A stretch of DNA of 64,000 nt from JAYZQT01 sp964412235 (GTDB lineage Bacteria; Pseudomonadota; Alphaproteobacteria; MPNO01; UBA830), in assembly GCA_964412235.1 (NCBI GenBank), contig CAYPNT010000002.1, positions 69,684-133,683 on the forward strand, read 5' to 3'. A program made the translations under genes and the position numbers. Below are positions 25,652-34,355 of the stretch, one piece after another. Under the pieces are notes generated by a model, which searched no databases, was not told the origin of the DNA, and was given only the letters and a program-made list of their open reading frames with translations. Numbering within the stretch: position 1 is the stretch's first letter; every line of letters begins with the position of its first letter.

Positions 25652-26626
25652 CTACGGGACAATTACAACCGATCCCGTCGTTTTCCGGGAAACAATGTCT
25701 TCGTGAGCCTGAACTATATCGGAGAGCGGGTACTCACGGCTTATCGAAATATCAAGAATTCCACTAGAAATAGCCGCAAATACTTCTTCAGCCATCGCCC
25801 TTTTTAATTCTGTGGTCCGCATAAAGTGGGGTAGGGACACCTTGGCAAAGAACAAGGACTTAGCGTTCAATTGCATAGGGTCCACGGGTTCCATAAGACC
25901 TGACAGATGCCCATAATTAACGAGATATCCGGTTGGTCTTAACGCAGCAATATTGCCTTCCCACGCGTCCTGACCAATTGCGTCGTAGACCACTGACACA
26001 CCCTCTCCGGAGGTGATGTCTGCCACCGCAGTGGCAAAATTTTCTTTTCGGGAATTTATTACGTATGCCGCGCCACTGTTCTGCGCAGTTTTCACCTTAT
26101 CGTCACTTCCCACTGTCCCGATAACTTGAGCACCCAATGAACTAGCCCATTGGCAAAGTAGTGTACCCATTCCTCCTGCGGCAGTGTGTACCAAGATGAC
26201 ATCGCCATCTCGCACTTTGTAGGTTTGTCTCAGCAAATATTGTGCTGTCATCCCCCTTAGAAAGGTTGCTGCAATGTTTTTGGCGTCCACACCCGGGGGC
26301 ACGGGCATTAACGCATCGGCGGAAATTATACGTTTTTCAGCGTGGGCTCCGAGGTTGAATATGTAGCAAACAGCATCACCAATCGCGAGGTGTTCGACCC
26401 CCGCCCCTACCTCCTCAACAATACCAGCACCGTCTAGGCCGACGACAGACGGCAACTCAGGTTTGAGATGATATTTCCCCTCACGGAGCATTGTATCGGC
26501 AAAATGCAAAGCCATGCCCTTTTGGTCCAGAAGCACTTCCCCAGGGCCGGGAGCACCAATGGTATCGTCCTCTATTTGGAGGTTTTCGGGCCCGCCAAAT
26601 TTATGAATCCGCACTACTTTTGTCAT
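25652..26626 (-). CDS. Quinone oxidoreductase-like MDR family reductase
   Basis: The 324-residue protein is a zinc-independent medium-chain reductase of the quinone oxidoreductase type. It has the GHERK-like N-terminal region without the zinc cysteines, and the NADPH-binding segment HTAAGGMGTLLCQWA. It would reduce quinones or alkenals with NADPH. An AGGGG site stands 8 bases before the ATG. It leads a three-gene leftward unit with the MBL hydrolase and the gamma-glutamyltransferase-like gene. Confidence 0.87.
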   Translation of the reverse strand: MTKVVRIHKFGGPENLQIEDDTIGAPGPGEVLLDQKGMALHFADTMLREGKYHLKPELPSVVGLDGAGIVEEVGAGVEHLAIGDAVCYIFNLGAHAEKRIISADALMPVPPGVDAKNIAATFLRGMTAQYLLRQTYKVRDGDVILVHTAAGGMGTLLCQWASSLGAQVIGTVGSDDKVKTAQNSGAAYVINSRKENFATAVADITSGEGVSVVYDAIGQDAWEGNIAALRPTGYLVNYGHLSGLMEPVDPMQLNAKSLFFAKVSLPHFMRTTELKRAMAEEVFAAISSGILDISISREYPLSDIVQAHEDIVSRKTTGSVVIVP

Positions 26627-26636
26627 TAATTTGCCC

Positions 26637-26828
26637 CTATATCACCGATACTTCATCGGGCGATTTACCAAAAAACTTTATACATGCCGCATGCGCTTCC
26701 ATTTCTGCAGATGCTGAAGTGCTTTGAGCCCCGCCCAGGTGCTTACGTTCACCATTTTCCCAGATGGACCATAACCAATCTGTTGAACCGTCCCGTTGAG
26801 ACCAGCTCTCTATCATTACCTCAATCAT
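26637..26828 (-). CDS. Small conserved hypothetical protein, Trp-rich
   Basis: The 63-residue frame reads like a real protein: ESWSQRDGSTDWLWSIWENGER, an alanine/glutamate helix, then a short tail. It ends 10 bases before the quinone oxidoreductase start, on the same strand, suggesting an operon. Starts at 26828 or 26816 are both possible. No motif of known function was recognised; I have an impression of similar short proteins in alphaproteobacteria but cannot verify it. Confidence 0.55.
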   Translation of the reverse strand: MIEVMIESWSQRDGSTDWLWSIWENGERKHLGGAQSTSASAEMEAHAACIKFFGKSPDEVSVI

Positions 26829-26878
26829 GGTTTTGTTATGGAGAGCACACAAAGAGGTGTCAAATCACGAGTGAAATT

Positions 26879-28204
26879 TCAACGTCGATCAATTAAATGA
26901 AGAAACGACCCCATTGTGTTTCCCAAACGCATACCTGCAGGCTCCAACTCGGTTCCCGATGCATCCGAGACCTGAAATAGAGGCTCTGTATCAGCTCTTT
27001 TCTTTACACTCGCATAGTGGAATTCGTGCGCGCCGTATCTGGTGGCCTTTAGCCCAAGCTTTGTCTTTGCGACAGTCTGAGCATCTCTATAACCAAGGTG
27101 AAGTTTTTTCTCCTTGAACGATGTCTCTACCGGCAACAGACCGGCCATCTTATGCGCTTTACCCTTTAGATCTGTAATGACATCACCTAGCACCATAAAA
27201 CCGCCACATTCGCCGTAGATTGTCGCGCCACGTGATTGAGCCGCCGTTAGCCCCCTGAAAAACCCATGATTGGATGAAAGTTTTTCGACAAACAGTTCAG
27301 GATATCCTCCTGGTAGAAATATCGCGTCTGCCCCGAATTCAGGTTCTTCATCGGCCAATGGAGAAAACATTGCGATCTGAGCGCCAGCCGATCGCCAGCC
27401 TTCAATAATATGTCCGTAGCAAAACTGAAAAGCATCGTCGTATGCCAGAGCGATACGCATACCAATTGGCGGTACAGGGATTGAATCTGTACCTTTGTCG
27501 TGCGGGCGGCACACATTTAGAAGATTACAGAGCGATGAAAGATCGAGATGTGCCTCCACTAAATCTGCTGCTTTTTCAAGAAAATCTTCGAGAAGCGGTA
27601 TTTCTCTAGCTTGAATCAAACCAAGGTGCCGCTGCGGAAGATCTAGAATATCGGCCCGCGGCAAGCCCCCCAACACGGGTATCCCGAGCGGTTTTAATGC
27701 CTTTTTAAGTAAATCAATATGTCGCGTGCTGCCTATGCGGTTAAGTATAATACCGGCAATATCGATATCATCTCTAAAGTTAACGAAACCCTGAACTGTC
27801 GCCGCTATACTCTGTCCCTGTTTACTAGCATCAATAACTAATATCACTGGCAAATTCAGTAATTCAGCGGCGTCCGCTGTCGACGCGGTGCCCCGCGGCG
27901 TATTATTTTGAGCCCCATCAAATAACCCCATAACCCCCTCACCCAATACTATATCCACGTTAGATGAAATCTCCTGAAATAAGGCATTCACGGTCATCGA
28001 ACGCATTGCCCACAAATCAAGATTAAGACAATCACGACCACTGGCAGCGGTATGAAAGGCTGGGTCAATATAGTCGGGACCAATTTTGAACGAAGAAACG
28101 GAAAAATGTCTCCGGGACAAGGCCCGCAATAAAGCAAGTGTAATCGTTGTTTTTCCGCTTCCGGAAGAAGGTGCGGAAATTATAGCACCACCTGGGGATA
28201 CCAT
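26879..28204 (-). CDS. cobB: Cobyrinic acid a,c-diamide synthase
   Basis: The 441-residue protein has the P-loop-like ATP site SGSGKTTITLALL in an N-terminal dethiobiotin synthetase-type domain and a C-terminal class I glutamine amidotransferase domain with the nucleophile in YGECGGFMVLGD. It amidates the a and c carboxylates of cobyrinate or hydrogenobyrinate with glutamine and ATP. It lies 6 bases after cobA on the same strand. The same family is called CbiA in the cobalt-early pathway, so the name does not fix the substrate form. Confidence 0.95.
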   Translation of the reverse strand: MVSPGGAIISAPSSGSGKTTITLALLRALSRRHFSVSSFKIGPDYIDPAFHTAASGRDCLNLDLWAMRSMTVNALFQEISSNVDIVLGEGVMGLFDGAQNNTPRGTASTADAAELLNLPVILVIDASKQGQSIAATVQGFVNFRDDIDIAGIILNRIGSTRHIDLLKKALKPLGIPVLGGLPRADILDLPQRHLGLIQAREIPLLEDFLEKAADLVEAHLDLSSLCNLLNVCRPHDKGTDSIPVPPIGMRIALAYDDAFQFCYGHIIEGWRSAGAQIAMFSPLADEEPEFGADAIFLPGGYPELFVEKLSSNHGFFRGLTAAQSRGATIYGECGGFMVLGDVITDLKGKAHKMAGLLPVETSFKEKKLHLGYRDAQTVAKTKLGLKATRYGAHEFHYASVKKRADTEPLFQVSDASGTELEPAGMRLGNTMGSFLHLIDRR

Positions 28205-28210
28205 TACGCT

Positions 28211-29050
28211 TTAACCAACGTTACTAGAAATCCGGGTTTTCAGAGGATCGGCAGACAATATTCGACCACTGAGCGCACCTACCCAATCCAAACCCGCGCG
28301 CAAACAAACGACGTCACCGATAACCACTATAGCTGGCGGATCAATTCCATTTTCTGCCAGGTCATCAACACAATTTTCAAGCGTCGTTTCTAGAACACCT
28401 TCGTCGCGTAATGTTGCTTTAGAAACAATTGCAACAGGCTCATCGGGCATTCGGCCGGCATTTAACAAACGCGATCGAATTTCTGCAATATGTTTTAATG
28501 CCATATAAATAACTAGTACCGGTGAGCCTTTAGCGAGTGCAGCCCAATCAAGTCCACCCGGGACATCTCCGGACGCACCATGCCCCGTAACAAAGGTGAC
28601 AGCGGAATTCGTTTCACGGTGGGTTAAAGGTATACCCACGCGCGAAAGCCCGCCTATTCCGGCCGAAATTCCGGGGATAACCCTGAAAGGTATACCGGCC
28701 TCCACAAGGGCAAGCGCCTCTTCACTTCCACGACCAAAAATGAAAGGATCACCGCCTTTGAGCCGAACTATTTTTTTCCCGGCGTGCGCGAATTTTATTA
28801 ACCGGGCAGAGATATCAAGCTGCCTGGGAGAAGGTTTGCCACCACGCTTTCCTGCGTAAAAAATTTCACAGGTAGTGGACGCCAAGGAAAGTACGTCTTC
28901 GCTTATCAATGCATCATGAACAAGAACATCGGCCTGACAGATACCGTTGTAGGCCTCAATCGTCAGTAACCCCGGATCACCGGGTCCAGCGCCGGTGAGC
29001 CATACCCAACCAGGTTCTAACTGTGGGAGGATGAAAGGAAACCGTTCCAT
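28211..29050 (-). CDS. cobA: Uroporphyrinogen-III C-methyltransferase
   Basis: The roughly 279-residue protein is a SUMT. It has the GAGPGDPGLLTIEA SAM-binding loop, the AGKRGGKPSPRQ segment and the VRLKGGDPFIFGRG motif. It methylates uroporphyrinogen III at C2 and C7 to make precorrin-2, the branch point to sirohaem and cobalamin. It lacks the dehydrogenase/ferrochelatase domain of CysG. ATG at 29050 is preferred; a GTG six bases upstream is possible. It is divergent from cbiD. Confidence 0.95.
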   Translation of the reverse strand: MERFPFILPQLEPGWVWLTGAGPGDPGLLTIEAYNGICQADVLVHDALISEDVLSLASTTCEIFYAGKRGGKPSPRQLDISARLIKFAHAGKKIVRLKGGDPFIFGRGSEEALALVEAGIPFRVIPGISAGIGGLSRVGIPLTHRETNSAVTFVTGHGASGDVPGGLDWAALAKGSPVLVIYMALKHIAEIRSRLLNAGRMPDEPVAIVSKATLRDEGVLETTLENCVDDLAENGIDPPAIVVIGDVVCLRAGLDWVGALSGRILSADPLKTRISSNVG

Positions 29051-29131
29051 AAACACTTACCTTTGGACAACCTGTGTACCCCAATTAAACAGAATATAGC
29101 ATCAAACCTATTTAACACATATAAGTTCTGA

Positions 29132-30220
29132 ATGGCACGCAAGCCTCAAAGAGAATTAAAGCGCGGTTGGACAACAGGAGCCTGTGCGACAGCTGCCGCG
29201 AAGGCGGCTTATACGGCCTTAATCACAGGCAAGTTTCCTGACCCCATCGAAATAACCCTTCCGAACGGAGAAAACCCGGCTTTTAGCCTCGTCCGTGAAG
29301 GAAGGAAGTCCGACAAAGCTTTTGCAGCGATTATTAAGGATGCAGGCGATGACCCAGACGTAACACATGGGGCGATAATTCAAGTTGAAGTTGCGTTAAA
29401 CTCATCAATTAGCGGAATAAAATTCCGAGCTGGACCGGGTGTTGGAATAGTAACGCGCGAAGGTTTGCCACTGGCGGTGGGTGAGCCGGCAATTAACCCT
29501 GTACCAAGACAGATGATTGAAGCAGCTATAAAGGAAGTTGCATCAAGTCTTAGTGGCCAGAATGGCCTTATTATTACAATTTCAGTCGATGGGGGTGCAG
29601 AAATTGCGGAAAAAACGTGGAATCCGCGCCTCGGTATCATCGGCGGAATCTCCATACTTGGAACGACTGGGGTCGTTATACCGTACTCGTGTTCCGCCTG
29701 GATAGAGTCTATTCATCGAGGCATTGATGTCGCGCGCGCAGCCGGCGAGCAGGTGGTTGCCGGTTGCACCGGAAGAACATCAGAAAATAAAACCCAAACA
29801 CACCTAAACTTGCCCAATCACGCAATGATTGATATGGGAGATTTCGTGGGTGGCATGCTTAAATATATGCGTACTCATCCAGTGCCCAAGGTTGTCATAG
29901 GTGGAGGGTTTGCAAAAATAACAAAGCTTGCCCGCGGTGACCTGGACCTTCACTCGGGCCGCAGTCAAATTGATGCAGCCTGGCTTGGAGATGTTGTGGC
30001 AGAACTTGGCGCGTCACCTAAAGTCGGGGACCAGGTTCGAACCTCAAACACCGCTGCTCAAATTCTCGAAATATGCCACGAAAATCACATCCCAATAGCC
30101 CAAGAGATCGCACAACGGGCCGCGGTAGTGGCGTTAGAAATACTAACCGACGCAGAAATAGATGTTGGCGTCTTGATATTTGACCGGCGAGGTAATCTTG
30201 TTGGCACACATAATGGCTGA
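29132..30220 (+). CDS. cbiD: Cobalt-precorrin-5B C1-methyltransferase
   Basis: The 362-residue protein begins with the family signature RGWTTGACATAAAKAA and contains PGVGIVTREGLP and the GTTGVVIPYS segment. CbiD methylates C1 of the corrin ring after deacylation in the cobalt-early route; it takes the place of CobF, which is absent here. It overlaps the following cobK start by 8 bases, giving translational coupling. Its presence next to a CbiG domain in this locus points to the anaerobic-type ring contraction scheme. Confidence 0.95.
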   Translation: MARKPQRELKRGWTTGACATAAAKAAYTALITGKFPDPIEITLPNGENPAFSLVREGRKSDKAFAAIIKDAGDDPDVTHGAIIQVEVALNSSISGIKFRAGPGVGIVTREGLPLAVGEPAINPVPRQMIEAAIKEVASSLSGQNGLIITISVDGGAEIAEKTWNPRLGIIGGISILGTTGVVIPYSCSAWIESIHRGIDVARAAGEQVVAGCTGRTSENKTQTHLNLPNHAMIDMGDFVGGMLKYMRTHPVPKVVIGGGFAKITKLARGDLDLHSGRSQIDAAWLGDVVAELGASPKVGDQVRTSNTAAQILEICHENHIPIAQEIAQRAAVVALEILTDAEIDVGVLIFDRRGNLVGTHNG

Positions 30221-30959
30221 ACTCCCACGACTTTTAATATTGGGAGGCACCGCGGAAGCGGTTGCAGTTGCTCAGCGTGCCGCAGATAAATACGCAGTAT
30301 ATTATTCGCTTGCTGGAAGGACAAAAACACCAGTAATACCGGAAGGGGTAACGGTCCGTCGGGGAGGATTTGGCGGAGCGAATGCGTTGGCTGCCTGGTT
30401 GTCTAGAACACGCATAGACCGTGTGCTAGACGCTACACATCCGTTTGCCCAGAACATCGCAAAGAATGTGGAGATCGCATGTAGACAAACTCAAACCGAC
30501 CGGCTCAAACTTTTACGGCCGGAATGGAAAGAACAACCAGGAGATATTTGGCATAACGTCTCCGATATCAAAGACGCCGCACAATTACTTGAAAACATGA
30601 GAAAAAGGGTTTTTTTATCAATCGGCGGACAGGCCATCGACACTTTTTCCAAATTGAAAAATACAGCCTTCGTGGTTCGTTCCATTGACCTTCCAAAACC
30701 TAGTGACGTTCCAAAAAATATAAAAATTATTACCGGCCGCGGCCCTTTCGCAATGGAACAAGAGCATAAGCTTTTAGTTCAACATTCTATCGATGTAGTA
30801 GTAAGTAGAAATTCGGGAGGCTATGCGACGTATGGAAAAATAGCGGCTGCACGCCAACTTTCCATACCGGTAATTATGGTGGGCAGACCCCACTATTCTC
30901 TTGAAAAAATCGTAGACTCGACTGGATCTGCACTTAAATGGCTACGAATCACAAACTAA
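30213..30959 (+). CDS. cobK: Precorrin-6A / cobalt-precorrin-6A reductase
   Basis: The 248-residue protein has the N-terminal LLILGGTAEAVAVAQRA nucleotide-binding strand and the DATHPFAQNIA motif of CobK/CbiJ reductases, which reduce the C18-C19 double bond with NADPH. The ATG at 30213 lies inside the cbiD end, whereas the TTG at 30180 would extend well into cbiD and is not preferred. Together with cbiD it forms a two-gene rightward unit. Confidence 0.93.
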   Translation: MAELPRLLILGGTAEAVAVAQRAADKYAVYYSLAGRTKTPVIPEGVTVRRGGFGGANALAAWLSRTRIDRVLDATHPFAQNIAKNVEIACRQTQTDRLKLLRPEWKEQPGDIWHNVSDIKDAAQLLENMRKRVFLSIGGQAIDTFSKLKNTAFVVRSIDLPKPSDVPKNIKIITGRGPFAMEQEHKLLVQHSIDVVVSRNSGGYATYGKIAAARQLSIPVIMVGRPHYSLEKIVDSTGSALKWLRITN

Positions 30960-31066
30960 AGTTCTGGTTTATAGTTGGAATATGCACACCTCTAAGATAT
31001 GGCCCGTAATGTGTCTCGCCTAGCTAAGTCTTTATAGGAGATTCCGATATCGTGAGATTTTACTCT

Positions 31067-31837
31067 CTAGTATTGGCTCTTTCGTTGTGGCCTCATTAAA
31101 TGGGCATGAGACGGATCATACAGAGAGGAATTTTTAAATTCTTCGTCTGATAAGACTTTACCAATGATAATAAGAGCTGTTCTTGTGATCTTTTCAGCCC
31201 GGACTTTAGGGCGAATGTCACCAAGGGTACCCCTTATTACCTTTTGATCGGGCCAACTTGCTCTGTATATCACCGCCACGGGGCACTCTACCCCATAGTA
31301 TGGAACCAGGGTTTCGCAGACATGTTTAAGATTTCTTGCTGACAGGTGTATGGCAAGAGTGGCCCCCGACTTACCCAGGGTATCAAGATCCTCGCCTATC
31401 GGCATCCGAGACGCCTTCATCGCAGTACGAGTTAAAATAATAGTTTGAGCAACTCCAGGCAGTGTTAGTTCTTTTTTAAGTAAAGCGGCAGCAGCAGCAT
31501 ATGCTGGAACTCCGGGAATTATTTCGAAGTCTATTTCTAGGTTTTCAAGATAGCGAATTTGTTCGCCGATTGCCCCGTATAATGATGGGTCACCGGAATG
31601 TACCCTGGCCACATCGTGTCCCGCTCTGTCTGCAGTTTTTATCTCGTTTATAATTTCTTTCAGCGTAAGCTCGGCGGTATCGACAATATAAGCATCTTTT
31701 GGTGCGTATTGGATCACAGCTTCTGGAACCAAAGAGCCCGCATAAAGACAAACAGGGCATGTAGATATAAGATCCTTACCCTTTATCGTCAGGAGGTCTG
31801 GATCACCCGGTCCAGCCCCGATGAACCATACGGTCAT
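31067..31837 (-). CDS. cobM: Precorrin-4 C11-methyltransferase (CobM/CbiF)
   Basis: The 256-residue SAM methyltransferase starts with TVWFIGAGPGDPDLLTIKG and has the VRLHSGDP-like motif VARVHSGDPSLYGAIGEQ and the GVPAYAAAAA loop. It adds the C11 methyl group. The ATG at 31837 overlaps the stop of the CbiG-CobJ gene as ATGA and is preceded by a GGAAG site. It is the last gene of the long leftward corrin ring operon. Confidence 0.94.
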   Translation of the reverse strand: MTVWFIGAGPGDPDLLTIKGKDLISTCPVCLYAGSLVPEAVIQYAPKDAYIVDTAELTLKEIINEIKTADRAGHDVARVHSGDPSLYGAIGEQIRYLENLEIDFEIIPGVPAYAAAAALLKKELTLPGVAQTIILTRTAMKASRMPIGEDLDTLGKSGATLAIHLSARNLKHVCETLVPYYGVECPVAVIYRASWPDQKVIRGTLGDIRPKVRAEKITRTALIIIGKVLSDEEFKNSSLYDPSHAHLMRPQRKSQY

Positions 31838-33654
31838 GCTTCTTCCTTTTCGGCGGCTGTAACCTCGTTCTGATATCCTCTCGGCGTGTAGATCCAATCA
31901 CCGCCGTCACTACGTCTTATAGAACGGGTTTGACTCGATCCGACCAACACAACCGTCAGCATGTCCACATCGCTAGAATCCAATTCTCCGAGGGTCAAAG
32001 TGCGAACTCGTTCACCTTTTCTTCCCAAATTACGCGCAATAATTACAGGTGTTGTAGAAGGCCGGGTATGCAACAAAATTCGTAAGGCCTTAACCAGCTG
32101 TGATGTTCGCGTTCTCGATACAGGATTATATAACGCTATCACAAAATCACCCTCTACCGCGGCGCGCAAACGCCCTTCAATCAGATCCCAAGGTGTTAAA
32201 AGGTCGGATAAAGAAATTGTACAAAAGTCATGCCCCAACGGCGCACCAACCCGCGCTGCAGCAGCTTGAAGTGCAGAAATTCCAGGGCAAACAATGATCT
32301 CTAATTGTTTCCATTCTAAGCGACCCTGTGTTTCCAATAGTTGGAATGCTAGTGTCGCCATTGCGTATATACCAGGATCTCCTGAGGAGACTAAAGCAAC
32401 TGTTTTTCCCGTACCGGCAATATCAAGAGCTTTCTGCACACGCAGTGTCTCTTCCCCAAGGGCAAAATCGTGTCGAACTTTTCTCTTCAAGCGTCTGCCT
32501 AGAAGGTCCAGATACAAACCGTAACCCACGAAGTCTGTTGCAGCCTGGATAACGGCTTCAGCCTCATTTGTCAGCCAGTCACTGCCACCCGGTCCTATAC
32601 CCAAAATAAATAGACGCCCTCGGGGTTTTCCAACAGAACTTGAAGAAAAAGGTTTTGGCGCCAACGCCAGTGCACAGGTGGAACGGGCGCTTTTCTGCTT
32701 AGCTACAATTAAGTGCCCATCCGCCCCAACGGCTGCCAGTGCAGCAGCTTCGGCGACCCCATGACACCCGACTGAGCTATAAACAATTTCCGAGGGGTTT
32801 TCTAATCTCGGTGTCTCTTTCTCCAATAACTCAACATCAAAAAAGCGCGGCATAGTTGAAAAATGCTCCGCAACAGCGTGCACTGCAGGCTCATCCGCCT
32901 TCAAATCAAGGGAGAAAACCCCTGCAATCGCTGCTGGTGCAATATCGGCGATCTGCAGTGTAGACTCTACTAAAGCTATTAATTCATCTTGATCAGTATT
33001 TCGTTCACACCCAACGCCGATCGCAACAGTGACCGGGTGATAAACTAAATGCCGCTTAGTGCCCGTCCTTCGCTTAATGGTTGACGATATCTGCAAAATT
33101 CCGCCGAGATATACAGGGATATTGGTCTCTCGTATAAAATAAGGTAGAGAATCATCGAGCCGAACTGTTTCGCCAGCTAACAAGTCTGCCACAAATGGCC
33201 CGACATCAGGCGGGTTTGCCAGGTGCCAACCTTTCGGTGGCGCGTCTAGAGCTATTCCAAAACGTGCATCGCCAGCCGTAGTAATCGCGGCTGAAATCCC
33301 AAATAACGCTGCAATTTGACCCGCGATTTCATTAGCACCCTTATGCCCCCCGAGAAGCGGAATAATCGCTTTACCATCCTCAGACAAGGCAATCACTGGC
33401 GGGTCAACATTTTTGCTGTTCAAACTAGTCGAGAGTGAACGGATTAAAATACCGGTGGCACACACCCCGATAATAGGGGTTCCACTAGAAAAAAGCATGC
33501 GGAGGTGGTCACTGACGTCGTCAAATCTAATATCTACCCCCTTGACTATTCGCCTTTTGAGAGCATGTATTTTAGCGTGATGATATGTTGACTTGACCTT
33601 TTCAGCCACTTCCATCCCGCCAGGTCCTAAAACGACTAACGCCCAATCATTCAT
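31834..33654 (-). CDS. CbiG-CobJ fusion: cobalt-precorrin-5A hydrolase and precorrin-3B C17-methyltransferase
   Basis: The 606-residue protein joins two enzymes. Residues about 1-330 are CbiG: an N-terminal domain with GVCATGILIRSL and LLGGHKGANEIA, then a C-terminal CbiG domain with VAIGVGCERNTDQDEL and YSSVGCHGVAEAAALAA. From about residue 350 a CobJ/CbiH methyltransferase follows, with LFILGIGPGGSDWLTNEA, VSSGDPGIYAMA and GAPLGHDFCTISLSD. CbiG opens the delta-lactone and releases the C20 unit as acetaldehyde; CobJ/CbiH methylates C17 with ring contraction. The start overlaps the cobI stop as ATGA. Confidence 0.93.
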   Translation of the reverse strand: MNDWALVVLGPGGMEVAEKVKSTYHHAKIHALKRRIVKGVDIRFDDVSDHLRMLFSSGTPIIGVCATGILIRSLSTSLNSKNVDPPVIALSEDGKAIIPLLGGHKGANEIAGQIAALFGISAAITTAGDARFGIALDAPPKGWHLANPPDVGPFVADLLAGETVRLDDSLPYFIRETNIPVYLGGILQISSTIKRRTGTKRHLVYHPVTVAIGVGCERNTDQDELIALVESTLQIADIAPAAIAGVFSLDLKADEPAVHAVAEHFSTMPRFFDVELLEKETPRLENPSEIVYSSVGCHGVAEAAALAAVGADGHLIVAKQKSARSTCALALAPKPFSSSSVGKPRGRLFILGIGPGGSDWLTNEAEAVIQAATDFVGYGLYLDLLGRRLKRKVRHDFALGEETLRVQKALDIAGTGKTVALVSSGDPGIYAMATLAFQLLETQGRLEWKQLEIIVCPGISALQAAAARVGAPLGHDFCTISLSDLLTPWDLIEGRLRAAVEGDFVIALYNPVSRTRTSQLVKALRILLHTRPSTTPVIIARNLGRKGERVRTLTLGELDSSDVDMLTVVLVGSSQTRSIRRSDGGDWIYTPRGYQNEVTAAEKEEA

Positions 33655-34355
33655 TTCCAAGCCACAGCACGCTTATGGATGAGAATCATCGAAAAATAGG
33701 GCGCTTCCGTGTCTCCAACTTCATTGAGGGGAACAATGCGCTCTCGGGACATCGTTGCACGCTCTATATAGCGAGCGTCGTCCGAAAGACCCAACTCGTC
33801 GATTACTGACCTAATTTTCTTGAGGTGACGTCCGACTTTAATGATTGCCACGGCGTCAGCCTCGGCAACTCGACTTTTCAGTGTTTGAAAATCAGATGGT
33901 CCAGGGACAATAGCGAGAACATCGTTCTTTGCAGATAAGGGCATTCCCAACGCTGCGGCACAGGCTGTCAAGGATGAAACCCCAGGAATTACTTCCACTT
34001 TATGACCCTCAGAAAACCGGGCAAACAGGTAGATAAAAGAACCGTAAAAGAAGGGGTCTCCTTCACATATAACAGCGACGTCGTTTCCAACACTGAGCTC
34101 CTTACCGATCCTAACAGCTGCACTATCATACACGTCATCCGCTGGAAACTTATAATCAAGGAGGGGCATTCTTATGGCAATCTCTTGCTGTGTGCCGGGC
34201 AAATATTCGTCGACGATATTTCTGGCCAAGCTCGGTCCTTCCTCCGGCGCGGGCCAAGCAATTACGGGCACCGATTGCAAAATTCTCAGGGCTTTTAACG
34301 TCAGTAGTTCTGGATCACCAGGCCCAACCCCAACACCATACAAGGTTCCCATCAT
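33651..34355 (-). CDS. cobI: Precorrin-2 C20-methyltransferase (CobI/CbiL)
   Basis: The 234-residue SAM methyltransferase opens with LYGVGVGPGDPELLTLKA and has ICEGDPFFYGSF and the GVSSLTACAAALG loop. It adds the C20 methyl that is lost during ring contraction. The start overlaps the cobL stop, and its own stop overlaps the next start, so the operon is read in a coupled chain. Whether it takes the metal-free or cobalt-bound substrate cannot be read directly. Confidence 0.94.
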   Translation of the reverse strand: MMGTLYGVGVGPGDPELLTLKALRILQSVPVIAWPAPEEGPSLARNIVDEYLPGTQQEIAIRMPLLDYKFPADDVYDSAAVRIGKELSVGNDVAVICEGDPFFYGSFIYLFARFSEGHKVEVIPGVSSLTACAAALGMPLSAKNDVLAIVPGPSDFQTLKSRVAEADAVAIIKVGRHLKKIRSVIDELGLSDDARYIERATMSRERIVPLNEVGDTEAPYFSMILIHKRAVAWK

